Shown: positions 1 to 5,975 of the stretch, one piece after another
Layout: each line of letters starts with the position of its first letter
Position numbering within the stretch: position 1 is the stretch's first letter
NCBI GenBank assembly: GCA_003021335.1
Contig: PXQL01000074.1
Coordinates: forward strand, 1 to 6,714
From: Halobacteriales archaeon QH_10_67_13
GTDB taxonomy: Archaea > Halobacteriota > Halobacteria > Halobacteriales > Haloarculaceae
DNA length: 6,714 nucleotides
Direction of reading: 5' to 3'
The notes under the pieces: generated by a model
What the model saw: only the letters and a program-made list of their open reading frames with translations
Told to the model about the DNA's origin: nothing
Databases searched by the model: none
Position numbers and translations under genes: made by a program

Positions 1-1
1 G

Positions 2-658
2 AGCCGGCGCGAGGATCCGTCAGTGCAGGCGACCGTCACCGAGACTCTCGAGGATGCCGTCGAGATGACTCCCGGAAACACGCTTGCCTTCTTTCCCAGC
101 TACGGCGAGGCCGCCCGGTACCACGACCGCCTCAGTGCGGGGGCGCGGGCGTATCTCGACGAGCCGGGAACGTCGGCCCGCGAGCTGCGCGAGCGGTTCG
201 TCGCTGACGACGACGCCGTGTTGTGTACCTCGCTGTGGGGTACACTCGGCGAGGGGGTGAGCTACGACGGCGACGACGCCCGGACTGTCGTCGTGGTCGG
301 AGTACCATACCCACGACTTGACGACCGGACCGAGGCCGTCCAGCGGGCCTACGACGCGGCCGTCGACGAGCCCGAGGCCGGCTGGCGGTACGCCGTCGAG
401 GTACCGACGATCCGCAAGACCCGCCAGGCGCTGGGCCGAGTGGTGCGATCGCCGGAGGATTTCGGCGCTCGGATCCTGCTCGACGGGCGGTACACCGAGC
501 GGGCGGCCGTCGAGGACCCCGAGTACGCCGTTCGAGAGACGTTCCCGCCCGAGGAACGCCAGGAGCTGATCGACATCGCGCCCGAGAAGCTCCGGTTTGG
601 ACTGAGGAACTTCTACGCCGACGTGGGTGCCTACGACGGCGACCCACCGGCACCCTGA
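2..658 (+). CDS. ATP-dependent DNA helicase, Rad3/XPD/DinG family, C-terminal part (5' truncated by window)
   Basis: The reading frame is open from base 2 and ends in TGA at 656-658, so the N-terminal half (Walker A, any Fe-S domain, DEAH box) lies outside the window. What remains is the second RecA-like domain. A FFPSY segment near 83-103 fits motif IV. GTLGEGVSY around 239-265 fits the motif V region (XPD-type GxxxEGxD/S) and is followed by a hydrophobic strand ending VVVVGVPYP. QALGRVVRS from 425 is a clear motif VI (QxxGRxxR), followed by the family-typical EDFGARILLDGRY. Proteins of this type unwind DNA in an ATP-driven 5'-3' direction and act in repair or recombination. Whether this one is an XPD repair helicase or a DinG-like relative cannot be decided without the N-terminus. 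The GTG at 23 is internal: the matching frame continues upstream of it, so it should not be taken as the start. No frame disruption is seen. The next gene on this strand starts 134 bases downstream. Confidence 0.88.
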   Translation, partial: SRREDPSVQATVTETLEDAVEMTPGNTLAFFPSYGEAARYHDRLSAGARAYLDEPGTSARELRERFVADDDAVLCTSLWGTLGEGVSYDGDDARTVVVVGVPYPRLDDRTEAVQRAYDAAVDEPEAGWRYAVEVPTIRKTRQALGRVVRSPEDFGARILLDGRYTERAAVEDPEYAVRETFPPEERQELIDIAPEKLRFGLRNFYADVGAYDGDPPAP

Positions 659-763
659 CCGAGACGGGCCAGCGGTCGGAGCCGTCGAACGACCCGATGA
701 GCCGAAGCTCGGGTATCCGTAAAAAACAGTCGACAGAGTGGAGCCGGCGCCGGGACCGGGAAC

Positions 764-770
764 TTGTTAC
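764..770 (+). promoter_or_regulatory. weak TATA-like box upstream of the serB-type gene
   Basis: The stretch ttgttac is a local AT-rich spot in GC-rich sequence. It lies 23-29 bases before the ATG at 793, the spacing expected for a leaderless haloarchaeal transcript. The match to a TATA box is poor, so this is a suggestion only. The rest of 659-792 shows nothing recognisable. Confidence 0.3.
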
Positions 771-792
771 CTGCGGGACCGAACGACCGACG

Positions 793-1319
793 ATGACGCT
801 GGTCGCGTTCGACTTCGACGGGACGCTGTCGGACTCGGAGATGACGGTCCTGCTGGGCGCTCGACGGGGCGTCGCCGAGGAGATGGCCGCGATCACCGAG
901 CAGGCGATGAACGACGAGATCGGCTACGCCGAGAGCCTCCGCCGGCGGGCCCGGCTACTCGAGGGACTCCCCGAGGACCGGGCCGAGGCGGCGTTCGATC
1001 AGGTCCGACTCCGGGAGGGGGCCGCGGAGCTCGTCGGAGAGCTGCGGGCGGCCGGCGCGACCGTCGTCGTGCTCACGGGCGGGTTCGAACGGGGCGTGGA
1101 GGCCGCCCTCGCCGCGGCCGGGGTCGAGGTCGACGCCGTGGTCGCGAACCGGCTGTCGGTCGCCGACGGCGCGCTCACCGGAGCAGTCGAGGGACCGTTA
1201 ATCGAGGGGGGCTCGCGGTCGGCTACGACCCGAAACCCGCCGTCGCCCCCGCCTGCGACCGGACCGTCGGGTCGATGGCTGAACTCGCGGAGCTGTTGGG
1301 CGGCGAGGGGCTGCGCTGA
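793..1319 (+). pseudogene. serB: phosphoserine phosphatase-like HAD hydrolase, internally deleted and frame-broken
   Basis: The family hydrolyses O-phosphoserine to serine, the last step of serine synthesis from 3-phosphoglycerate. From ATG 793 the protein opens with HAD motif I, DFDGTLS (Asp7 and Asp9, nucleophile and acid/base), and carries motif II, LTGGF, at residues 94-98. It stays family-like up to EGPLIEG at residues 133-139 (base 1209). Family-like sequence then resumes in another frame from about 1209 (GLAVGYDPKP onward) and ends at TGA 1317-1319. In intact haloarchaeal SerB about 35 residues separate these two segments, and they hold the motif III lysine and the motif IV DGxND metal-binding aspartates. 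Here they are absent, so the encoded protein could not be active. Frame arithmetic requires a net loss of 3n+1 bases; I estimate about 106. The junction lies in a run of six G (1206-1211). The open frame extends upstream to 697, but that part is not family-like. The gene is convergent with polD1, one base apart. Family identity is fairly sure; substrate specificity is inferred. Confidence 0.82.
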
Positions 1320-1320
1320 C

Positions 1321-2886
1321 TCACACGAACTGGCGGACGGTTAGCTCTAGGGTCTGCAGATCGAGGATCGGGGCGTACCCGACGTCGGGCTCGAGGTTGA
1401 CGCTCTCCTGGAAGTCGGTCTGGGACTGCCAGCAACTCGAGTTGATCGAGAGCACGCCGTTGTACCGGTGGTAGCCGAGCTTGTGGACGTGTCCGGCGTG
1501 GAACACGTCCGGGACTGAGTCGACGATCATGTGATCCTCGGCCTCGGGGGCGATCCGGGTCGAGCCGCCGTACTGGGGCGCGAGGTGACGCTTCCGCAGC
1601 AGCTGGCTCATCGTCTCGGCCGGCCGGTCGTAGCTGGCCCGGTCGTCGGGCAGCTCGGCGATCAGCTCGTCCAGCGACACCCCGTGGTACATCAGCACCG
1701 AGACGCCCTCGATCGTCACCGTCGAGGGGTTCGCCGAGATCGTCGCGTCGTGGGCGCGCATGATCGTCCGGAGCCGCTCGTCGAAGGCGGGTTGGGGTTC
1801 CGCCAGCCGGATCGCGTCGTGGTTGCCCGGGATCATCACGATCTCTAAGTCCCCGGGGACGGATTTGAGGTGCTCGCTGAACCGTTCGTACTGGTCGTAG
1901 ATGTCGACGATCGACAGCTCCTCGTTCTGGCCGGGGTAGACCCCGATCCCCTCAACCATGTCCCCGGCGATCAGCAGGTACTCCACGTCGGCGGCCGCCT
2001 CCGTGTGCAGCCAGTCGGCAAAGGCCTCCCAGGCGTCGGCCCGAAACTGGTCGCTACCGACGTGGACATCCGAGACCAGCGCCGCCCGGACCGGCCGGTC
2101 GGCCGTCGAGGGGCTGTTGGTCCGGGGAACGTCGGGCACGTACAGCGAGTCGACAAACAGGATTCCGGCGTCGTCTGAGAGCTGTCCCTCGACGGCGATC
2201 ACCTCGTCGTGTAGCAGCGTTCGGACCTCGCCAGCGAGCTCGCCGTCGGTCACGAGGCAGGGAAACCGGCCGGTGGTATCCTCGAGCTCGACCAGCCAGT
2301 TGCCGTTGCTCGTCGACCGAATGTCGGCGACCATCCCGATCAGCCCGGCGTCGCCCCCGCCAGACATCTCCCTGATCGTCTCGGCCGGGCGGTGGGTGAC
2401 CCGTCCCCGGAGGTGATCGGCCAGCCGCTCGTAGCGGTCCCTGAACACAGCGAGAAAGTCTCCGTACTCCCCGATCCCGGTGCTCTGAAACTCCCCCGAG
2501 ACGGTCATCCGCTCGCCGGCGGACCCCGAACCGGTCGCCTCGTCCGGCGATCGATCGCTGGCCCGTGCGCTCGGTCGGGACTGGGGTGACCCCCCCGTTT
2601 CGCCTGGAGATCGGTCGGTCACGTCCTCCGAATCCGAGACAGTATCTCCACGGGAAACGGAGGGGTTCGCCGTCGACGAGTCGGTCGACACGGCGGAGGG
2701 GTCGAGCACCGCGTCGACGTGATCGGCAGAGAGAACCAGCACGTCTTCCGGCGCGGCCTCGGCGACCCGGTCGATCACGGCGGCGGTGTCTTCGGCACCG
2801 GCGAGGAGCGTCACGGCCTCGCGGTCGGCGTTGTAGCCGCGCTCGGCCAGGGCGCGGACGACCCGGGCGTGTGAGTCTCGGGGCAC
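1321..2886 (-). CDS. polD1: DNA polymerase D small subunit DP1 (exonuclease subunit)
   Basis: This is the 3'-5' proofreading subunit of the archaeal family D replicative polymerase, partner of the large catalytic subunit DP2. With the GTG start at 2886 it is 521 residues and complete. The N-terminal part (about 1-65) resembles the haloarchaeal DP1 N-domain. It is followed by a Ser/Asp/Pro-rich linker (about 66-128) and an OB-fold-like domain (about 181-254, GLIGMVADIRS onward). A calcineurin-like phosphoesterase domain follows with every metal-binding motif present: SDVH (272-275), GD (308-309), GNHD (354-357), YHG (around 401) and GHVH (465-468). The frame is open another 79 codons upstream to 3123, but that part is not family-like and overlaps sec11. 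The GTG has a TATA-like box about 25 bases upstream, so a leaderless GTG start is preferred. It is convergent with serB and divergent from sec11. Proofreading function is inferred from the intact motifs and knowledge of the family. Confidence 0.93.
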   Translation of the reverse strand: MPRDSHARVVRALAERGYNADREAVTLLAGAEDTAAVIDRVAEAAPEDVLVLSADHVDAVLDPSAVSTDSSTANPSVSRGDTVSDSEDVTDRSPGETGGSPQSRPSARASDRSPDEATGSGSAGERMTVSGEFQSTGIGEYGDFLAVFRDRYERLADHLRGRVTHRPAETIREMSGGGDAGLIGMVADIRSTSNGNWLVELEDTTGRFPCLVTDGELAGEVRTLLHDEVIAVEGQLSDDAGILFVDSLYVPDVPRTNSPSTADRPVRAALVSDVHVGSDQFRADAWEAFADWLHTEAAADVEYLLIAGDMVEGIGVYPGQNEELSIVDIYDQYERFSEHLKSVPGDLEIVMIPGNHDAIRLAEPQPAFDERLRTIMRAHDATISANPSTVTIEGVSVLMYHGVSLDELIAELPDDRASYDRPAETMSQLLRKRHLAPQYGGSTRIAPEAEDHMIVDSVPDVFHAGHVHKLGYHRYNGVLSINSSCWQSQTDFQESVNLEPDVGYAPILDLQTLELTVRQFV

Positions 2887-2910
2887 ACTCGGGCAACGAG
2901 CGAGGGTGAG

Positions 2911-2916
2911 ATAAGC
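2911..2916 (-). promoter_or_regulatory. TATA-like box for leaderless polD1 transcription
   Basis: Read on the minus strand this is gcttat (within gcttatctc), ending 25 bases before the GTG at 2886. That is the usual distance from TATA box to transcription start in haloarchaea, so transcription would begin at or near the start codon itself. No Shine-Dalgarno sequence precedes the GTG, which agrees with a leaderless message. Confidence 0.55.
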
Positions 2917-2970
2917 ACCGCGGCCGACGGCGAGGTCAGAAGATTGAAGCGCGAACCCGGGAAAAGAGAG

Positions 2971-3744
2971 ATGATGACAAGCCCGGGCGAGGACTCCGAG
3001 CCGACCGGGACGGACTCCTCGGAGAACCGGAGCGACCGGAGGGGCCGAGCGGACCCGACGCGACCGAACGGTAGTGGGAACGAGCACTCGGGCGGCAACG
3101 CTCGCGTGCGCGCGCAAGATCATAGGGCTGGGCGCGGGGCAGACGGGGAAGACACTGACGGAGACAGCTGGCTTCTGTTCGGGCGGGACCTACTCGTCAG
3201 TATCGCCATCGTCTTGCTGTTCGGCGGGTACCTGTTTGCGATCAGCGGCGTCTGGCCGCCGATGGTGGCCGTCGAGAGCGGCAGCATGGAGCCGAACTTG
3301 GAGCGAACGGACCTGGTGTTCGTGATGGACACCGACCGGTTCCAGCCGGAGGGGACCGTCGCGGACACCGGCGTCGTCGTCGCCCGTGACGGGGCCCGGA
3401 CCGGCTACGGACAGTTCGGCAACCCGGGAGACGTGATCGTCTTCGAACCCGACGGGAACGGCGACCGGACCCCGATTATTCACCGGGCGATGTTCTGGGT
3501 CGAAGAGGGCGAAAGGTGGGTCGACCGAGCCAACGACCGGTTCCTCGGGGGCGCCGACTCCTGTGCGGCGGTCGCGGGCTGTCCGGCCCCCCACGACGGG
3601 TTCATTACGAAAGGCGACGACAACCGCGCGTACGACCAGGTCGGGGCGGGACGGGTGAGCCAGCCCGTCCGCCCGGCGTGGGTGATCGGGACGGCGGAAC
3701 TCCGGCTCCCGGGGGCGGGCTGGGTACGACTGCAGTTCGGGTGA
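2971..3744 (+). CDS. sec11: signal peptidase I, archaeal/ER Sec11 type
   Basis: This membrane protease removes N-terminal signal peptides from Sec-exported proteins on the outer face of the membrane. From ATG 2971 it has 257 residues. A hydrophilic, low-complexity N-terminal tail (about 1-70, rich in D, E, R, G and S) precedes one transmembrane segment (about 74-92, LLVSIAIVLLFGGYLFAIS). The S26 box VESGSMEPNL follows, with nucleophile Ser105. His171 in IIHRAMF replaces the bacterial lysine, and KGDDN (214-218) supplies the acidic residue, giving the Ser-His-Asp arrangement of archaeal and ER enzymes. A loop with two cysteines (198 and 204) lies between the last two motifs. No second membrane span is seen near the C-terminus. 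ATG codons at 2971 and 2974 are equally possible starts; a TTG at 2944 in frame is less likely. It shares an 84-base region with divergent polD1 and ends four bases from the orc1 stop. No direct tie to replication is implied by its function. Confidence 0.92.
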   Translation: MMTSPGEDSEPTGTDSSENRSDRRGRADPTRPNGSGNEHSGGNARVRAQDHRAGRGADGEDTDGDSWLLFGRDLLVSIAIVLLFGGYLFAISGVWPPMVAVESGSMEPNLERTDLVFVMDTDRFQPEGTVADTGVVVARDGARTGYGQFGNPGDVIVFEPDGNGDRTPIIHRAMFWVEEGERWVDRANDRFLGGADSCAAVAGCPAPHDGFITKGDDNRAYDQVGAGRVSQPVRPAWVIGTAELRLPGAGWVRLQFG

Positions 3745-3748
3745 CGGG

Positions 3749-5333
3749 TCACCCATCGAAGCGAGTCTGGACGCCGGGTTGGATCTCGCCGGCGTCGCCG
3801 AGCCGGGAGTCAGAGAGCACGACTGCCTCGGTCTCCTCGACGGGCACCGAGAGGCTGATCTCCTTGGTTCGTCCGTACCGGCCCTTCGAGACGACGACCG
3901 CGTTGACGATTCCCAGCATGTCGAGTTCACTGATCAGATCGGTGACTCGCCGCTGGGTGAGCGCGTCCGTGTCGATCTCCTCACAGAGCCGCTTGTAGAC
4001 GTTGTACACCTCGCCGGTATTAATCGCGGGGACATCCTCCTTCTCGAGGGTGATGATCGCAAACAGGACGATCTTCGACTGCTGGGGAAGCGTCCGGACC
4101 ACCTCGACGACCCGGTCGAGCTCGATTTTCTCCTGTGCCTGCCGGACGTGTCGTTCCTCGACCCGATCGGTGGTGTCGCGCTCTGCGAGCTCGCCGGCGG
4201 TCCGGAGCAGATCGAGCGCCCGCCGGGCGTCGCCGTGCTCCTGGGCGGCAAAGGCCGCACACAGCGGGATCACGTCATCGGTCAGGGCCTCGTCGACGAA
4301 GGCCGCGCCGGCCCGATACTGGAGAATGTCCTGCAGCTGGGTCGCGTCGTAGGGCGGGAAGACGATCTCTTCCTCACCCAGGCTGGATTTGACCCGCGGA
4401 TCCAGGAAGTCGGTGAACTTCAGGTCGTTCGAGATCCCGATGATCGAGATCCGGGTGCGCTCGAGTTCGGAGTTCATCCGCGAGAGGTTATACAGCGTGT
4501 CGTCGCCGGACTTCTCAACGAGCTTGTCGATCTCGTCGAGCATGATTACGACGACCCGCTCGCGGTAATCGACCGCCTCAAAAAAGGAGTTGTACACCCG
4601 GTCGGTCGGCCACCCGGTCATCGGCACCTCCTCGAACCGCTCGCGGTCGGCCTCGAGCTCGCCGATACGGGTCTCGAGTTCGGCCGGCGAGTCGTGATCG
4701 GTCTCGGTCAGGGCCGACGGGTCCGTCTCGGCCCGGTCCCGAAGATCGGTAAGAGACGCGAGCTCCTCGTCGACGACCACCCGATTTTTTTCGACGAACG
4801 GTGTCGGTGACCTCGCAGTTGATGTACTCGACCTCACAGGGGACGGCGTACTTCTCCGAGGTCGTCTCGAGTTCGTCGCTGACGAACTTCGCGCTGGCTG
4901 TCTTTCCGGTCCCGGTCTTGCCGTAAATCAGGATGTTCGAGGGAGTATCCCCGCGCAACGCCGAGACCAGGATCGTCGCCATGTTGTTGATCTGTTCCTC
5001 CCGGTGGGGGAGTTTCCGAGGGGTGTAGGAGGGACGTAACACCTCTTTGTCCTCGAAGATCGGATCGCCGCTGAGAAGATCGTCGAACAGTCCCTGTGAG
5101 CCCGACTCCTCGAGCAGCGACTCCCTGGGCCCCGAATCGGATTCGGGAGTTTCCTCCGGCGAGGGACTCGTCTCCGAGCCCGTCTTCGTCGGGGCCGCCT
5201 CGGCGCCCGGAGTCGGTTCTCCGGGCGTCTCGGAGAAGTCGGTCAGCGACGGCGAGGACTCTCCCGAAGCTTCCGTCTGTCTCGCCCCGTCTGTCTGTTC
5301 GTCCGAACCGCGGTGATCATTATCCTCGGTCAT
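3749..5333 (-). pseudogene. orc1: Orc1/Cdc6 replication initiator, frame-broken by a short internal deletion
   Basis: Orc1/Cdc6 proteins bind origin recognition boxes and start chromosome replication. From ATG 5333 the first frame gives an acidic, Ser/Pro/Glu-rich tail (about 1-80). The conserved LFDDLLSGDPIFEDKEVLRP region follows, then Walker A GKTGTGKT (138-145), ending at INCEVTDT (about 178; base 4800). Family sequence resumes in another frame from FVEKN at 4798. That part has a predicted coiled insert, Walker B VVVIMLDEID, a sensor-1-like GISND, LDPRVKSSLGEEE and a C-terminal winged helix (TGEVYNVYKRLCEEI through GRYGRTKEISLSV), ending at TGA 3749-3751. In relatives about ten residues (QYRVLAQLAN-like) lie between the two halves; here they are gone. 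Frame arithmetic needs a loss of 3n+2 bases, and 32 fits. The first frame runs on to a stop at 4578; the second frame is open from 4837. Both halves are otherwise very well conserved, which speaks for a recent change or a consensus error. The gene adjoins an origin, as is typical of oriC1. Confidence 0.9.
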
Positions 5334-5338
5334 TCGAG

Positions 5339-5361
5339 TGCCCCTTGTTTCGGTTGGAGAT
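5339..5361 (-). repeat. degenerate origin recognition box in the orc1 promoter region
   Basis: On the minus strand this reads ctccaaccgaaacaaggggc in its core. It aligns with the right-hand ORB (ttccactcgaaacaaagggg) with a few substitutions and one base fewer before the G run. It ends only a few bases upstream of the orc1 ATG at 5333, between that codon and the position expected for a TATA box (about 5358-5366, weak agaaatc). Its place suggests that Orc1 binding here could repress its own gene. Similarity is seen; binding is inferred. Confidence 0.5.
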
Positions 5362-5536
5362 TTCTCGTGCGTTCCGGAGAGAGCCGCTCACGGCCGGGGA
5401 TACTGGATATGCGACGGCTCGTCCCGCAGATCGCGTCCAGTTGAACCAAAAGAAGCGCCTCACGACAGCATATTAATGGTTCCGGTCCACCGCCCGGATT
5501 TCACGGCTGACCTCGATCAGCCACGGCCCCAGGCAA

Positions 5537-5565
5537 CCCCCACACCCCCTCGTTTCGAGTGGAAC
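5537..5565 (-). repeat. left origin recognition box (ORB)
   Basis: On the minus strand this reads gttccactcgaaac followed by gagggggtgtggggg. The 13-base core ttccactcgaaac is identical to that of the right box at 5829-5857, in inverted orientation. The G tail points towards orc1, away from the AT-rich core. The core plus terminal G string is the layout known for haloarchaeal Orc1-binding ORBs. Confidence 0.82.
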
Positions 5566-5567
5566 GC

Positions 5568-5586
5568 TCCACAGGGGTGGGGGGTG
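5568..5586 (+). repeat. shortened ORB-like box back-to-back with the left ORB
   Basis: The bases tccacaggggtggggggtg look like an ORB whose middle part (tcgaaacaa) is missing: the head (tccac) is fused directly to the G-rich tail (aggggtg). It starts three bases after the left ORB, in the opposite orientation, so its tail points into the AT-rich core. The two heads also form a small inverted repeat, gtgga-acgc-tccac (5559-5572). Whether Orc1 binds it is unknown. Confidence 0.4.
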
Positions 5587-5597
5587 TCCCTCAGCGG

Positions 5598-5607
5598 ACA
5601 TCTAGAC
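5598..5607 (+). repeat. 10-bp direct repeat acatctagac, copy 1
   Basis: Identical to 5687-5696, with 89 bases between the starts of the two copies. The two copies bracket the most AT-rich part of the origin core. Each contains the palindrome tctaga. Confidence 0.6.
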
Positions 5608-5686
5608 AGGAAAATTCTTATTACCACGTGGTGTTCACCATACCCGCAATGATGCTTTACGAAACGTTTTCCATTCGTTCTCAGAC

Positions 5687-5696
5687 ACATCTAGAC
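5687..5696 (+). repeat. 10-bp direct repeat acatctagac, copy 2
   Basis: Second copy of the repeat at 5598-5607, followed closely by a pair of gataagac repeats (5701-5708 and 5721-5728) spaced 20 bases apart. No known factor is assigned to either. Confidence 0.6.
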
Positions 5697-5828
5697 TAGT
5701 GATAAGACAACCGAGGCTAGGATAAGACCACGATAGATCCGAGGAGCGCGGAAACAATCGCCTCTCGTGGCGTCTCATGAGAAACCTCTCGTCCCACAGG
5801 TCTTAGGCGGTCACCGTCATCTGTGGCG

Positions 5829-5857
5829 GTTTCCACTCGAAACAAAGGGGTGAGGGG
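5829..5857 (+). repeat. right origin recognition box (ORB)
   Basis: The sequence gtttccactcgaaacaaagg continues into ggtgagggg. It shares the 13-base core ttccactcgaaac with the left box in inverted orientation, and its G tail points towards oapA. About 265 bases separate the two cores. This is the cleanest ORB in the window. Confidence 0.84.
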
Positions 5858-5894
5858 TTTCAGCGGCACGTGGGCGGGTGTCGCATAAGATTGG

Positions 5895-5900
5895 TTATAT
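5895..5900 (+). promoter_or_regulatory. probable TATA box for the oapA-oapB transcript
   Basis: The hexamer ttatat, within ttggttatatg, is the best TATA-like element between the right ORB and oapA. A start about 25 bases downstream (near 5925) would leave a leader of roughly 50 bases, which agrees with the Shine-Dalgarno sequence seen before the ATG at 5976. Confidence 0.45.
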
Positions 5901-5962
5901 GTGTCTGACGCACAACTAAGTGAGTCAGGGCTGGTTGTTGAGGTAACGCCCCTACCGGGGTC

Positions 5963-5968
5963 GGGAGG
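5963..5968 (+). promoter_or_regulatory. Shine-Dalgarno sequence deciding the oapA start
   Basis: The hexamer gggagg sits seven bases before the ATG at 5976, a good match and spacing for the archaeal ribosome. It selects this ATG over the in-frame GTG at 5901, whose extra 25 codons do not resemble the family. Confidence 0.6.
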
Positions 5969-5975
5969 ATCCAGG

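Larger units (their letters stand above)
5598..5730. other. AT-rich core, probable duplex unwinding element
   Basis: Counting by hand, 59 of the 100 bases in 5601-5700 are A or T, in a window that is otherwise strongly GC-rich. Runs such as aaaattcttatta (5611-5623) and gaaacgttttccatt (5661-5675) would melt easily. It lies between the inverted ORBs, the position of the unwinding element in known oriC1 origins. It holds a palindrome, accacgtggt (5623-5632). No gene is seen. Confidence 0.6.
5334..5975. other. chromosomal replication origin, haloarchaeal oriC1 type
   Basis: This 642-base gene-free stretch lies between divergent orc1 and oapA. It holds two inverted full ORBs (5537-5565 and 5829-5857) sharing ttccactcgaaac, each ending in a G-rich tail that points away from the centre. 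Between them is an AT-rich core. A degenerate ORB lies just before orc1 and a shortened box beside the left ORB. The same arrangement (inverted halophile-type ORBs around an unwinding element, next to orc1 and the GTPase gene) is known for haloarchaeal oriC1. Short open frames here have no coding character. The part 5400-5535 holds nothing I can name except an AT-rich spot (tattaat at 5471-5477). Origin activity itself is inferred. Confidence 0.87.

Noticed and set aside
697..792. N-terminal extension of the serB frame from an ATG at 697.
   Set aside because: The 32 extra residues are basic and unlike the HAD family; the ATG at 793 places motif I at the usual residues 7-13.
132..896. Long minus-strand open frame opposite the helicase and serB.
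   Set aside because: Arg/Pro/Ser-rich translation typical of the shadow frame of GC-rich haloarchaeal genes; the plus strand holds recognised motifs.
2887..3123. 79-codon upstream extension of the polD1 frame.
   Set aside because: It overlaps the sec11 coding region, is not family-like, and the GTG at 2886 has a well-placed TATA-like box.
4785..4805. Run of seven A on the coding strand of orc1 at the frame change, a possible slippery site or homopolymer error.
   Set aside because: The downstream frame already encodes family-like FVEKN across the run, so the break lies before it. A one-base shift would not restore the roughly ten missing residues.
3779..4810. Plus-strand open frame of 343 codons opposite orc1.
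   Set aside because: It is the antisense shadow of the highly conserved Orc1 AAA+ and winged-helix sequence.
5338..5652. Plus-strand open frame of 104 codons in the left half of the origin region.
   Set aside because: It crosses the left ORB and part of the AT-rich core, with no ribosome site and no recognisable protein character.
5669..5683. Possible further ORB head, tttccattcg, inside the AT-rich core.
   Set aside because: Only the first ten bases resemble the ORB (one mismatch); the gaaac part and the G tail are absent.
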